64,000 bases of DNA from Sporosarcina limicola. GTDB lineage: Bacteria; Bacillota; Bacilli; Bacillales_A; Planococcaceae. Each line of letters begins with the position of its first letter. The first letter of the stretch is position 1. Shown piece after piece: positions 16,278 through 25,156 of the stretch. The notes beneath the pieces were generated by a model. The model ran no database searches. It was not told the origin of the DNA and was given only the letters and a program-made list of their open reading frames with translations. The DNA is taken from NCBI RefSeq assembly GCF_014873855.1, contig NZ_JADBEL010000003.1, positions 182,055-246,054 on the forward strand. Direction: 5' to 3'. A program made the position numbers and the translations under genes.

Positions 16278-18032
16278 ATGAAAGTTTTATTTCGGCTTGG
16301 TTGGTTTTTTAAACAACAGAAAAAACAATATAGTATCGGGATTGCGATGCTCATGATTGTGTCATTGCTACAATTATTGCCGCCTAAAATCATTGGAACG
16401 ATTGTCGATGACATTACAGCAGGTGAATTGACGTCTACTGGACTTACAAAGTGGCTCGTTATCTTGGGAGTTGCAGGTATCCTCATGTATATCGCCCGTT
16501 ATTACTGGCGTGTGTTGATTTTCGGTTCAGCTGTCCTGTTGTCTCGGACAATGCGCGAAAAATTATTTAATCATTTTACAAGAATGTCGCCATCCTTTTA
16601 TCAGAAAAGACGGGTAGGAGACTTAATGGCCCATGCGACGAATGATATCAATGCCGTCCAACAAACAGCAGGAATGGGCGTTTTGACACTTGTCGATTCG
16701 ATTGCAACAGGCGGTTTTGTCATTGCGGTGATGGCTATCACCATTAACTGGAAATTGACCTTAATCGCATTGATCCCTATTCCGCTCATGATTATCCTAA
16801 CGAGTTATTATGGCAAATTGCTCCAAAAACGTTTTCGCTTTGCTCAAGAAGCATTTTCTAATTTGAATGATAAAACGCAGGAAAGTATATCTGGCATTAA
16901 GGTGATTAAAACATTCGGTCAACAACAGGAAGACATCCATGATTTCACGAATTTATCCAATGATGTTGTCGACAAAAACCTGCGTGTGGCCAAAATAGAT
17001 GCATTGTTCGATCCGACGATTACGGGTGTTTTTGCAATTTCTTATAGTCTATCTTTCTTCTTCGGAACGAAATTCATCATCGCGGGAGACATGTCTATCG
17101 GAGACATGATTGCATTCAGTACATATCTCGGTCTTCTTGTTTGGCCGATGCTGGCATTCGGTTTCTTATTTAATATAGTAGAGCGGGGAAATGCATCGTA
17201 CAGCCGAATTGAGGAATTGCTATCGGTGGTCCCTGATATTAAGGACGTCCCAGGTGCAATCGATGCAAAACCTGAAGGCGATTTACATTTTGATATCGAT
17301 GAATTTAAATTCCCTGGGGATGACCGTGCCGCCTTGCATTCTGTTCATTTCACGTTGAAACGTGGAGAAACAATGGGGATTGTCGGGAAAACAGGTTCAG
17401 GTAAAACGGCAATCTTGAAATTATTACTGCGTGAATTCGAAGGGTATAAAGGTAGCATCATTTATGGAGGTAAACCTATCAATCAGTATAAGCAGCAACG
17501 TTTGAGGGAGTCCATTGGGTATGTACCGCAAGATCATTTCCTTTTCTCAACAACACTTGCAGAGAACATTGCTTTTACCAATCCTAAAATCGCAGTAGAG
17601 AAAATTCATGAGGCTGCGGCACTCGCACATATCCATGAAGACATTTCAGGGTTTACCGAAGGGTATGACACAATTGTTGGAGAACGTGGTGTGTCGCTAT
17701 CAGGAGGGCAGAAGCAACGCGTTTCTATCGCTCGCGCATTAATTATGCAACCCGAACTGTTGATTCTGGATGATTCCTTATCAGCAGTAGACGCCAAAAC
17801 GGAAGAAGCGATTTTGGAGTCACTCAAACAAACACGGACGGGTGAAACGACCATTATCACTTCGCATCGATTGAGCGCAATCCAACATGCACATAAGATC
17901 ATTGTCATGTATGAAGGAACCATTGTCGAGGTCGGTACGCATGAAGAGTTAATTGACCTAGCGGGTAAATATAAGGAAATGTATGATTTACAGCAACTAG
18001 AAATGCTTGTTGAACAAGGAGGTGAGGGATAA
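16278..18032 (+). CDS. Heterodimeric ABC exporter subunit, degenerate-site half (BmrC/YheI-like)
   Basis: 584 residues: an exporter membrane domain with six helices (about 1-320) and a nucleotide-binding domain with Walker A G-K-T-G-S-G-K-T (about 369-376), signature L-S-G-G-Q-K-Q and Walker B L-L-I-L-D-D (about 495-500). The catalytic Glu after Walker B is replaced by Asp, as in BmrC of B. subtilis. With the next gene it should form an asymmetric multidrug exporter. AGGAGGGAG precedes the ATG. Stop and next start overlap as TAATG, so the two subunits are translationally coupled. Confidence 0.93.
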   Translation: MKVLFRLGWFFKQQKKQYSIGIAMLMIVSLLQLLPPKIIGTIVDDITAGELTSTGLTKWLVILGVAGILMYIARYYWRVLIFGSAVLLSRTMREKLFNHFTRMSPSFYQKRRVGDLMAHATNDINAVQQTAGMGVLTLVDSIATGGFVIAVMAITINWKLTLIALIPIPLMIILTSYYGKLLQKRFRFAQEAFSNLNDKTQESISGIKVIKTFGQQQEDIHDFTNLSNDVVDKNLRVAKIDALFDPTITGVFAISYSLSFFFGTKFIIAGDMSIGDMIAFSTYLGLLVWPMLAFGFLFNIVERGNASYSRIEELLSVVPDIKDVPGAIDAKPEGDLHFDIDEFKFPGDDRAALHSVHFTLKRGETMGIVGKTGSGKTAILKLLLREFEGYKGSIIYGGKPINQYKQQRLRESIGYVPQDHFLFSTTLAENIAFTNPKIAVEKIHEAAALAHIHEDISGFTEGYDTIVGERGVSLSGGQKQRVSIARALIMQPELLILDDSLSAVDAKTEEAILESLKQTRTGETTIITSHRLSAIQHAHKIIVMYEGTIVEVGTHEELIDLAGKYKEMYDLQQLEMLVEQGGEG

Positions 18033-19822
18033 TGCAGGTCGATAAACAACCAAAATTGACGGGAAAAGATCAATGGGTGGTCCTAAAACGATTATTATGC
18101 TATGCAATCCCTCATAAGAAAAGCATTTCGTTTGCAATGCTTCTACTCATTTTAACGATAGTGGGAAGCATCGCAGGTCCTTTGCTAATCCAATTGTTCA
18201 TCGATGATTATTTGACGCCACTTCGTTTCCCGAAAAATGAAGTGCTGACGATTGCGCTCATTTTTATTGGGATTCAGGTGTTTATTGTAGTCGTATCTTA
18301 TTTCCAACTGCTTCGTTTCCAAAGGATTGCGTTAAAGATTATCCAGCAAATGCGCATCGATGTTTTTTCGAAAGTACAGGGGCTTGGGATGCGCTATTTT
18401 GATAAAACGCCTGCCGGTAGCATCGTTTCGCGTGTGACAAACGACACAGAAGCGATTAAAGAGATGTTCGTCAGTGTCATTGTTACCTTCTTGCAAGCGA
18501 TATTTGTCATCCTAGGGGTTTATATCGCATTATTTGCACTCAATGTGAAGATGGCATTCATGTCCTTACTATTATTGCCCCTAATTCTGATAATCGTTGT
18601 TATCTACAGAAAATACAGTGCTGACTTTTATCAGGATATCCGAGAACGGTTAAGTCAACTGAATGCTAAAATCGCTGAATCCTTATCCGGTATGGGAATG
18701 GTCCAAGCTTTCAGACAGGAAGATCGATTAGAAGCAGAATTTAGCGCGATTAATGAAAAGCATTATAGAGCGGGCATGCGAAATATCAAATTCGATGGAA
18801 TTCTATTAGGCCCAGCGATTGATCTTTTCTATGCTGGTGCAATTGTTTTCGTACTTGGCTACTTTGGTTTCTTGTCACTCGAAAGTCCGGTTGAAGTTGG
18901 TGTGCTCTATGCATTCATAACGTTGATTGGTCGTTTATTCCAACCTATTCAACAAGTGATGCAACGACTCTCCATTTTCCAACAGGCGATTGTTGCTGCA
19001 TCGCGTGTGTTCAAATTGATGGATGATTCGGATATGGAACCAGAACAGCAGGAGATTGAACATGCAGAGGTTCAAGATGGGGAAATTGAATTCCGCGATG
19101 TAACGTTTTCGTATGATGGGAAAACGGATGTGTTGAAAAATATTTCATTCACTGCGAAGGCAGGAGAAACAGTTGCTCTCGTTGGTCATACCGGCAGTGG
19201 GAAAAGTTCAATCATCAACTTGCTTATGCGTTTCTATGAGTATGAAAAAGGTGATATATTCATTGACGGGGTTTCTCTGAAAGCTTATCCGAAAGCGGAG
19301 CTACGAAAAAAGACGGGGCTTGTCCTACAGGATCCATTCTTATTTTACGGAGACATTGAAAGTAACATCCGCTTGCATGATCAGGGAATGTCATCTGAAG
19401 AGGTGAGGGCGGCAGCTGAGTTCGTTCAGGCGAATGAATTCATCGAGAAGCTTCCTGCAAGCTATGCACAAAAAGTGACGGAGCGTGGTTCGACATTTTC
19501 AAGTGGTCAACGGCAACTGGTTGCCTTTGCAAGGACAGTCGCAACGAATCCCAAAATTCTGGTTCTCGATGAAGCAACAGCAAACATCGATACAGAAACA
19601 GAAGTGGCAATCCAAGCAAGCTTAGAAAAGATGAGAAAAGGACGCACGACGATTGCGATTGCGCATAGATTGAGCACAATTCAAGATGCGGAACTAATTC
19701 TCGTTCTTCATAAGGGAGAAATCGTCGAACGTGGATCACACCAAGAGTTGATTGTACAAAAAGGGCTCTATCATAAGATGTATCTACTTCAAAACGGTAT
19801 TTTGGAAGATGTAATCGAATAA
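18032..19822 (+). CDS. Heterodimeric ABC exporter subunit, catalytic half (BmrD/YheH-like)
   Basis: 596 residues: six-helix exporter domain (about 25-330) and nucleotide-binding domain with Walker A G-H-T-G-S-G-K-S (about 386-393) and Walker B I-L-V-L-D-E (about 508-513) with the proper catalytic Glu. The signature is changed to F-S-S-G-Q-R-Q. Thus the Glu comes from this subunit and the regular L-S-G-G-Q from its partner, giving one active and one degenerate ATP site, the usual BmrCD/TM287-288 arrangement. B. subtilis BmrD is longer. The operon ends with a strong terminator right after the stop. Confidence 0.93.
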   Translation: MQVDKQPKLTGKDQWVVLKRLLCYAIPHKKSISFAMLLLILTIVGSIAGPLLIQLFIDDYLTPLRFPKNEVLTIALIFIGIQVFIVVVSYFQLLRFQRIALKIIQQMRIDVFSKVQGLGMRYFDKTPAGSIVSRVTNDTEAIKEMFVSVIVTFLQAIFVILGVYIALFALNVKMAFMSLLLLPLILIIVVIYRKYSADFYQDIRERLSQLNAKIAESLSGMGMVQAFRQEDRLEAEFSAINEKHYRAGMRNIKFDGILLGPAIDLFYAGAIVFVLGYFGFLSLESPVEVGVLYAFITLIGRLFQPIQQVMQRLSIFQQAIVAASRVFKLMDDSDMEPEQQEIEHAEVQDGEIEFRDVTFSYDGKTDVLKNISFTAKAGETVALVGHTGSGKSSIINLLMRFYEYEKGDIFIDGVSLKAYPKAELRKKTGLVLQDPFLFYGDIESNIRLHDQGMSSEEVRAAAEFVQANEFIEKLPASYAQKVTERGSTFSSGQRQLVAFARTVATNPKILVLDEATANIDTETEVAIQASLEKMRKGRTTIAIAHRLSTIQDAELILVLHKGEIVERGSHQELIVQKGLYHKMYLLQNGILEDVIE

Positions 19823-19823
19823 G

Positions 19824-19870
19824 AAAACAGCTTGCATATGTCCCTAGCTAGGCATGGCAAGCTGTTTTTT
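19824..19870 (+). terminator. Terminator of the ABC exporter operon
   Basis: AAAACAGCTTGC (19824-19835) pairs with GCAAGCTGTTTT (19857-19868), followed by more T residues. Confidence 0.9.
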
Positions 19871-19972
19871 ATTTGTTAAAAGAAATGTCATAAACTGTTC
19901 ACAGACATTTTAAGCGTAATCTTACGTTAATTTTGATACGATTGGGGAAGAAAAGTTAAAGGGGAGAGACGA

Positions 19973-20683
19973 ATGGCTACAGATTTAAATATTTTTATCG
20001 CGTTTGGCGCAGGCTTCTTAAGTTTTATATCACCCTGTGTATTACCGCTATATCCGGCATTTATATCGTATATTACCGGCATGTCGCTCGATGATTTGAA
20101 ATCAGACTCGAAGCGGATGAGCAGAAGTGGAATGCTTCATACACTATTCTTTTTGATTGGGTTTTCAATTATTTTTGTAGGTCTCGGGTTCGGAACGTCA
20201 TTTGTAGGTAAGTTCTTTTTAGAATATCAGGAATTATTAAGGCAATTGGGGGCGATTTTCATCGTCTTATTCGGTCTTATGGTAATCGGCTTATTCACAC
20301 CAACATTTTTAATGAAAGAACGTAGGCTACAATTTAAGAATAGGCCAGCTGGCTATTTAGGAACTGCGCTCATTGGACTTGCATTTTCAGCTGGCTGGCA
20401 ACCGTGCATGGGGCCTATTATCGGGGCAATCATTGGACTTGCTGCTGCAAATCCGGGATCCGGGATGCTTTATATGATGATGTATGTGCTGGGTTTCGCA
20501 ATTCCGTTCTTCGTTCTGTCGTTCTTCATTACACGATTGGGGTGGATTCGAAATAACAGCCAGCTCATCATGAAAATTGGCGGATATATTATGATTGCAT
20601 TCGGCATTTTGCTATTCTTTGACGGCATGACGTACTTAACAAGCTTACTTAGTCCAATATTTGGAGATTTCGAAGGATTTTGA
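19973..20683 (+). CDS. ccdA: Cytochrome c biogenesis protein CcdA
   Basis: 236 residues with six transmembrane helices. It passes electrons from cytoplasmic thioredoxin across the membrane to reduce apocytochrome c thiols. The two redox cysteines are seen in S-F-I-S-P-C-V-L-P (Cys22) and A-G-W-Q-P-C-M-G-P (Cys145), the hallmarks of CcdA. GGGGAGAG lies before the ATG. It heads the operon ccdA - thioredoxin-like - ccdC, an order like that around B. subtilis ccdA. Confidence 0.96.
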   Translation: MATDLNIFIAFGAGFLSFISPCVLPLYPAFISYITGMSLDDLKSDSKRMSRSGMLHTLFFLIGFSIIFVGLGFGTSFVGKFFLEYQELLRQLGAIFIVLFGLMVIGLFTPTFLMKERRLQFKNRPAGYLGTALIGLAFSAGWQPCMGPIIGAIIGLAAANPGSGMLYMMMYVLGFAIPFFVLSFFITRLGWIRNNSQLIMKIGGYIMIAFGILLFFDGMTYLTSLLSPIFGDFEGF

Positions 20684-20703
20684 GTTGAAATGGAGGGAAA
20701 CCG

Positions 20704-21033
20704 ATGAAATCAATCGGAACTTTTACAGAGTGGAATGCCATCGTTGAGCAAGAGGAAAGGTTCTTGCTGTTCGTAAAAACTGAAAATTGCTCGGTCTGCG
20801 ATGGATTGTTGCCGCAAGTGGACGTGTTGGATACAGATTATCCATTCCCTTTTTATAAAGTGAATGTTACGGAAATACCGGAGATTGCGGGGCAGCTGTC
20901 GTTATTTTCTGCCCCGGTTGTTTTATTATTTAATGAAGGAAAAGAATATGCCCGATTCGCACGGTTTGTACAGATGGCGGAATTGAAGCGACGTCTGGAT
21001 GAACTTACAGAGTGGGGAATTGAACATGTTTAG
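20704..21033 (+). CDS. Thioredoxin-family protein
   Basis: 109 residues with a thioredoxin fold pattern. The active site is C-S-V-C (Cys29-Cys32) at the start of helix 1, and the cis-Pro is in F-S-A-P-V-V. There is no signal peptide, so it is cytosolic; it may deliver electrons to CcdA. B. subtilis has a response-regulator-like YneI at this place instead, so this is a difference between the two loci. It starts 20 bases after ccdA and overlaps ccdC by eight bases. Confidence 0.85.
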   Translation: MKSIGTFTEWNAIVEQEERFLLFVKTENCSVCDGLLPQVDVLDTDYPFPFYKVNVTEIPEIAGQLSLFSAPVVLLFNEGKEYARFARFVQMAELKRRLDELTEWGIEHV

Positions 21034-21550
21034 GCTGGAGGAATTGATTGAAGCCATTTTCACCAAAGTACCTCCTGTTTATTTAATTGTCGGTTCGACC
21101 ATCCTCTTCTTGTTTATGGGGACGCTGGCGTTTATCGTTCGGACGAAAGCGGCAAAAAAACCAATTTCACCGAAACGAATCATATTGCCGCCGCTCTTCA
21201 TGTCTTCGGGTGCCCTCATGTTTTTATTCAAAGAATTCAGGGTACCTCCACTGCAGGTGCTTGAAGCGGCCACTGTTGGAATGATTTTTTCGGTCATCTT
21301 AATAAAGACGACAAATTTCGAACGAAAAGATGGCGACATTTATGTGAAGCGGTCAAAAGCATTTTTGTTCATTCTTCTGGGTTTACTTGTCTTACGTCTT
21401 GTTGCGAAGCTTATCTTAAGTAACTCAATCGATGTGGGGGAGCTCGGTGGGATGTTCTGGATTCTCGCATTTGGCATGATTGTCCCATGGCGGATTGGCA
21501 TGCTTATCAAATATAAAAAAATCAAAAAAGAAGAAGGAATCCACGAGTAA
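21026..21550 (+). CDS. ccdC: CcdC-like membrane protein
   Basis: 174 residues with four to five transmembrane helices, matching B. subtilis CcdC (YneJ, DUF1453), encoded next to ccdA but reported not to be needed for cytochrome c. ATG 21026 overlaps the thioredoxin stop and has GTGGGGA upstream. The last 42 codons are part of the 352-bp tandem duplication, and a second, headless copy of them follows at 21777-21902. Confidence 0.88.
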   Translation: MFRLEELIEAIFTKVPPVYLIVGSTILFLFMGTLAFIVRTKAAKKPISPKRIILPPLFMSSGALMFLFKEFRVPPLQVLEAATVGMIFSVILIKTTNFERKDGDIYVKRSKAFLFILLGLLVLRLVAKLILSNSIDVGELGGMFWILAFGMIVPWRIGMLIKYKKIKKEEGIHE

Positions 21551-22128
21551 TGTGGATTCCTTCTTTTTTAATTGTCCAGTTTCAGACGCCTTATGCTTTT
21601 CTTAATCAAAATAGATGTTCATAAGGAGTCATATCAATCTCCATCGACTTCAGTTTCTTGCGTAAGAATTTGTGGTCACGTTTCGGCGTCGCCTCTATAT
21701 ATCCACGGATAATAAGACCAGAATCGATTTTCTTCGCCTTCTCCTTAAGTGCAATCTGACCAATCTTCCCAGCAATTCAATCGATGTGGGGGAGCTCGGT
21801 GGGATGTTCTGGATTCTCGCATTTGGCATGATTGTCCCATGGCGGATTGGCATGCTTATCAAATATAAAAAAATCAAAAAAGAAGAAGGAATCCACGAGT
21901 AATGTGGATTCCTTCTTTTTTAATTGTCCAGTTTCAGACGCCTTATGCTTTTCTTAATCAAAATAGATGTTCATAAGGAGTCATATCAATCTCCATCGAC
22001 TTCAGTTTCTTGCGTAAGAATTTGTGGTCACGTTTCGGCGTCGCCTCTATATATCCACGGATAATAAGACCAGAATCGATTTTCTTCGCCTTCTCCTTAA
22101 GTGCAATCTGACCAATCTTCCCAGCAAT
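21425..22128. repeat. Perfect 352-bp tandem duplication
   Basis: Bases 21425-21776 are repeated at 21777-22128 with no difference that I could find. The unit holds the ccdC 3' end, the terminator and the 3' end of the DUF2621 gene. The outer genes stay whole, and the inner copies are a headless ccdC tail (21777-21902, +) and a headless DUF2621 tail (21606-21776, -). The junction sits at a CAAT-like microhomology. Perfect identity means a recent event or an assembly artefact. Confidence 0.95.
21533..21569 (+). terminator. Bidirectional terminator between ccdC and the DUF2621 gene
   Basis: GAAGGAATCCAC (21533-21544) pairs with GTGGATTCCTTC (21552-21563) and is followed by T6. An identical copy lies 352 bases further right (21885-21921) because of the duplication. 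Confidence 0.9.
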
Positions 22129-22383
22129 TTTCTGCTTCGCAACAGGGCGAAACAACTCTGGAACCGGACTAACGAGCTCATTTAGGAGTAGTTTCGCTTC
22201 GTCGTTCCAGAGATGAAGCGAACTTTCTACATAATGCTCCTCCCAGTCGAGTGTCGATTTACCGTCCGCCTTCGGAAATACTTTTAAGAATTTGCGGAAC
22301 ATAAAAAAGCCGCCGATTCCGAATAAAACCACGAGTATGACACACCAGAACACGATGAACCACATAAACAGATCATTTTGCAA
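21958..22383 (-). CDS. DUF2621 membrane protein (YneK-like)
   Basis: 141 residues with one N-terminal transmembrane helix (about 7-29) and a cytosolic part containing D-W-E-E-H-Y and L-R-K-K-L-K-S-M-E-I-D. This resembles YneK of B. subtilis, which also lies convergent to ccdC. The start is TTG 22383 behind GAGGTG. Its last 57 codons fall in the tandem duplication, so a headless second copy of its tail lies at 21606-21776. Function unknown. Confidence 0.8.
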   Translation of the reverse strand: MQNDLFMWFIVFWCVILVVLFGIGGFFMFRKFLKVFPKADGKSTLDWEEHYVESSLHLWNDEAKLLLNELVSPVPELFRPVAKQKIAGKIGQIALKEKAKKIDSGLIIRGYIEATPKRDHKFLRKKLKSMEIDMTPYEHLF

Positions 22384-22501
22384 ACGTCATCACCTCTTCC
22401 ATTCTACTCACCATTATAAGAGCATTTATAAAAAAATACACGGACAATGTATCCTTTTCTTCACTTTCATTCTATATAGGCAGTGAAAGGAGGTGATACA
22501 C

Positions 22502-22720
22502 ATGGCGACAATCGAATTTAAAGATGCAATCGGTCGGGTTTATTTTGATGGTGGTTTGACTCAGGATGGAAAAATCATCCGTAAGTCAAAATCGTATCGC
22601 GGCATCTCGAAAAACGCAGGAGCAGATAACTTATACAACGCATTAAAAGAACTAGCGCAGTTATCAGCTCAGACTTTTATCGGCACAGAGAAAGTAGAAA
22701 CATCGAGCATTATCAATTAA
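22502..22720 (+). CDS. DUF1659 family small protein
   Basis: 72 residues (M-A-T-I-E-F-K-D-A...), a small soluble protein of the DUF1659 family. ATG 22502 is six bases from AAAGGAGGTG; a GTG nine bases earlier is inside the binding site. It leads a trio with the DUF2922 and YvrJ-like genes that I know as a recurrent arrangement in Bacillales with no assigned function. Confidence 0.8.
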   Translation: MATIEFKDAIGRVYFDGGLTQDGKIIRKSKSYRGISKNAGADNLYNALKELAQLSAQTFIGTEKVETSSIIN

Positions 22721-22742
22721 TCAAAAAAAGGAGGAATAGGAA

Positions 22743-22961
22743 ATGACGAAAACACTACAATTGAATTTCAGTACAGCAGCCGGCAAGAAAATAATGTTGA
22801 CGGTGGATAATCCACGGGCTGGCTTGACGGCGCTAGAGGTGAATACTGCAATGCAGGGAATCATCAGTGCTGCCGTGTTCGAAGTAAATGGATTACCGTT
22901 AAATGAAGCACATGGCGCCCGTATCGTTGAGCGCAATATTGCTGAACTTGTAAACGGATAA
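22743..22961 (+). CDS. DUF2922 family small protein
   Basis: 72 residues (L-Q-L-N-F-S-T-A-A-G-K-K...V-D-N-P-R-A-G-L-T), matching DUF2922. It sits 22 bases after the DUF1659 gene behind AAAGGAGGA and is followed by a terminator. Its size and beta-rich pattern resemble the DUF1659 product, and the two may pair, which is inference. Confidence 0.8.
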   Translation: MTKTLQLNFSTAAGKKIMLTVDNPRAGLTALEVNTAMQGIISAAVFEVNGLPLNEAHGARIVERNIAELVNG

Positions 22962-22969
22962 CAATACGT

Positions 22970-23010
22970 AACGGCCGGCCTTCCAGCTTTCGGACTGGAG
23001 GCCGTTTTTT
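22970..23010 (+). terminator. Terminator after the DUF1659-DUF2922 pair
   Basis: ACGGCCGGCCTTCCAG (22971-22986) folds with CTGGAGGCCGT (22995-23005), with a small bulge, followed by T5-6. The YvrJ-like gene starts 30 bases later, so it may depend on read-through. Confidence 0.85.
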
Positions 23011-23039
23011 CATCTACCCAATGGGAAGGGGGAGACGGT

Positions 23040-23168
23040 ATGGAACAATGGTTAAATCTCGTACAAGAAATTGGCTTTCCGATTTTTGTATCTTTTTATC
23101 TATTGCACCGCCTTGAAGCGAAACTCGTTGCGATTCACGACGTCCTTGTGTCGTTAAAATTGAAATGA
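23040..23168 (+). CDS. YvrJ-family small membrane protein
   Basis: 42 residues with one hydrophobic helix (I-G-F-P-I-F-V-S-F-Y-L-L) followed by an amphipathic helix (E-A-K-L-V-A-I-H-D-V-L). It matches the YvrJ family, which usually accompanies DUF1659 and DUF2922. ATG 23040 follows GGGAAGGGGGAGA. Function unknown. Confidence 0.75.
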   Translation: MEQWLNLVQEIGFPIFVSFYLLHRLEAKLVAIHDVLVSLKLK

Positions 23169-23276
23169 ACTTCACAAAGATGTCGTTGTATTGACATGAA
23201 ACCATTCACTACATCGCTTGTTTAGGTTCATCACTTCCGATATGATGAACCTATCAACTGATGGTGGAGGAGAATT

Positions 23277-23870
23277 ATGCAAAAAAAATATTTACTATCT
23301 TATGTCTTACTTGTTATACTTGTTTTGAGTGCGTGTTCAGGTGGTGGATTCAAAGCGGATCATAAGTATGAAATTGAGCCGTTCGAATTTACAAATCAGC
23401 ATGATGAACAAGTTTCATTGAATGATTTAAAAGGAACCGTCTGGCTGGCACAATTTGTTTTCACGAATTGTACAACAGTTTGTCCGCCGATGATGACCAA
23501 CATGACAGATTTACAGCAGAAGCTCATTGATGCAGGTGTTGAAGATTACAAAATTGTATCATTTAGTGTCGATCCGGCTGTAGACACACCAGAAGTGTTA
23601 CAAGGGTACCTCGACCTATTCAACATCCCAGACCAAAGCAAATGGGAAATGTTGACGGGCTATACACAAAAAGAAATAGCGGATATTTCTTTGAAGTCAT
23701 TTAAATTACCTGTTATTGACGACCCGAATACCGACCAAGTAGTACATGGAGTTAGGTTCGGCCTCATCAATCAAGAAGGGCAAGTTGTCAAAACTTACAA
23801 TGGTAAGGATGACGTACCTTTCGATCAAATTGTTAAAGATATGAAAGCGCTTATTAAAGTAGGTTCATAA
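23277..23870 (+). CDS. SCO1/SenC lipoprotein, cytochrome oxidase CuA assembly
   Basis: 197 residues. A lipoprotein signal peptide ends in L-S-A-C (Cys20). The thioredoxin-like domain has the copper-binding C-T-T-V-C-P motif (Cys65 and Cys69) and the distal His in V-V-H-G-V (about 157). These three ligands define SCO proteins, which hand copper to the CuA site of cytochrome c oxidase (YpmQ/BsSco in B. subtilis) on the outer face of the membrane. GGTGGAGGAG precedes the ATG. Its nearness to the cytochrome c maturation genes fits. Confidence 0.93.
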   Translation: MQKKYLLSYVLLVILVLSACSGGGFKADHKYEIEPFEFTNQHDEQVSLNDLKGTVWLAQFVFTNCTTVCPPMMTNMTDLQQKLIDAGVEDYKIVSFSVDPAVDTPEVLQGYLDLFNIPDQSKWEMLTGYTQKEIADISLKSFKLPVIDDPNTDQVVHGVRFGLINQEGQVVKTYNGKDDVPFDQIVKDMKALIKVGS

Positions 23871-23907
23871 TTAAATTGTGCAAGACCAGAACGAACAGGG
23901 GGGCACC

Positions 23908-24579
23908 ATGAAGAAACGACAAAGCAATAGAATTTCTATAAAGATGAAAGTTATACTCATCATCCTTCTCATCCCCGTCGCAGTCACCTTATTCACCTTG
24001 ACTGCTATTATTTGGACAGGGCTGAAAAACCCAGAACTTATCCGGAAATCAGCAAACGCTTTGTTAGATATGCAGGAAAAACAAAGCGGTACAACGATTC
24101 CAGAAGACTATATTCCAATTTATAAAGAGGCTGCGGAAGCATATGGGATTCCCTGGACGTTGCTTGCCGCACATCATCGAATCGAGACTAGGTTTTCGAC
24201 GATGGATTCACTTCTTTCACCCGCAGGAGCAGAAGGACATATGCAGTTCATGCCTTGTACATTTGTCGGCTGGAGCTACCCCGGATGCGGTGGGCTAGGT
24301 AAAGGCAAGATACCTAAGCATGACAAAACGAATCCTGAAGTAATTAAAAAATACGGCGGGTATGGTGTCGATGCAAATGGTGATGGCATTGCCGACCCAT
24401 TTGACCTCGAAGACGCCATGCATAGTGCTGCAAAATACCTTGCGAAAAGTGGTGCAGCAGACGGGGATATTGAAAAAGCTATTTTCAAATACAATCATAG
24501 TGAAAAGTATGTTCAAGATGTCCTTGGTTTTTTCGATGAATTCGAAGCTTACAGGATTGAAACGGAAACTGCACACTAA
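23908..24579 (+). CDS. Membrane-anchored lytic transglycosylase
   Basis: 223 residues. One transmembrane helix (about 15-38) is followed by a Slt-type domain: the catalytic Glu93 lies in R-I-E-T-R-F-S, then G-A-E-G-H-M-Q-F-M-P-C-T-F (the GxxQ-type motif) and a late N-H-S-E-K-Y-V. The D-A-N-G-D-G-I-A-D-P-F-D segment is typical of murein lytic transglycosylases of Bacillales. It would cleave glycan strands outside the membrane. ATG 23908 follows GGGGGG. A strong terminator ends it. Confidence 0.9.
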   Translation: MKKRQSNRISIKMKVILIILLIPVAVTLFTLTAIIWTGLKNPELIRKSANALLDMQEKQSGTTIPEDYIPIYKEAAEAYGIPWTLLAAHHRIETRFSTMDSLLSPAGAEGHMQFMPCTFVGWSYPGCGGLGKGKIPKHDKTNPEVIKKYGGYGVDANGDGIADPFDLEDAMHSAAKYLAKSGAADGDIEKAIFKYNHSEKYVQDVLGFFDEFEAYRIETETAH

Positions 24580-24617
24580 AAAGATGGACCTCCAGTTCGA
24601 ATGGGGTCCATCTTTTT
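24578..24617 (+). terminator. Terminator of the lytic transglycosylase gene
   Basis: AAAAAGATGGACC (24578-24590) pairs exactly with GGTCCATCTTTTT (24605-24617). It also faces the converging GlsB-type gene. Confidence 0.9.
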
Positions 24618-24629
24618 ACTGCCTAGAAA

Positions 24630-24884
24630 TTATGCAGCTCGGTGCATTGATTTCAAAATGATGCTCACAATGAATACGAGAATGACTGCCCCAATAAAGG
24701 CAGGAACAATGTAGAAGTCAGAAATTTGCGGACCCCATTTACCAAGAAGCATTCCACCAATCCAAGCACCGATAATACCAGCAATAATATTGCCAATAAC
24801 TCCGCCTGGGATATCTTTTCCTAAGATTAACCCAGCTAGCCAGCCGATAATCCCACCGATAATTAAAAACCAAATGAATCCCAT
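24630..24884 (-). CDS. GlsB/YeaQ/YmgE-type membrane stress protein
   Basis: 84 residues with three transmembrane helices rich in Gly and the G-W-L-A-G-L-I-L-G-K motif of the transglycosylase-associated protein family. Such proteins are commonly induced by general stress. The start has AAAGGAGATG upstream. Single gene, converging on the lytic transglycosylase gene. Confidence 0.92.
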   Translation of the reverse strand: MGFIWFLIIGGIIGWLAGLILGKDIPGGVIGNIIAGIIGAWIGGMLLGKWGPQISDFYIVPAFIGAVILVFIVSIILKSMHRAA

Positions 24885-25156
24885 ACTTTTTCATCTCCTT
24901 TTTAGTATTTCATAATTTCCTCTGTAGTATTTGTAATAACCTTTAATTCAATACTTTAAACATCAACAAAATAAAAATTACCAAAAAGTATGGAATCAGC
25001 AACGTGTAAACGCTCCAAAGTTATTTTAAACTGGAGAATCAGTCGAGCAAACTATTTCAACGTACTGAATAATGACTATTTTTTGCTAGTTTGCGGATAA
25101 CAGAATATACTTAATAAAGCAGGTATATCTTCTTTTTAATAAGGTGGTGCTTTTAT

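Noticed and set aside
21672..21902. 76-codon frame repeating the CcdC C-terminus
   Set aside because: It is a chimera made by the duplication junction, with minus-strand gene sequence as its first part and no ribosome binding site.
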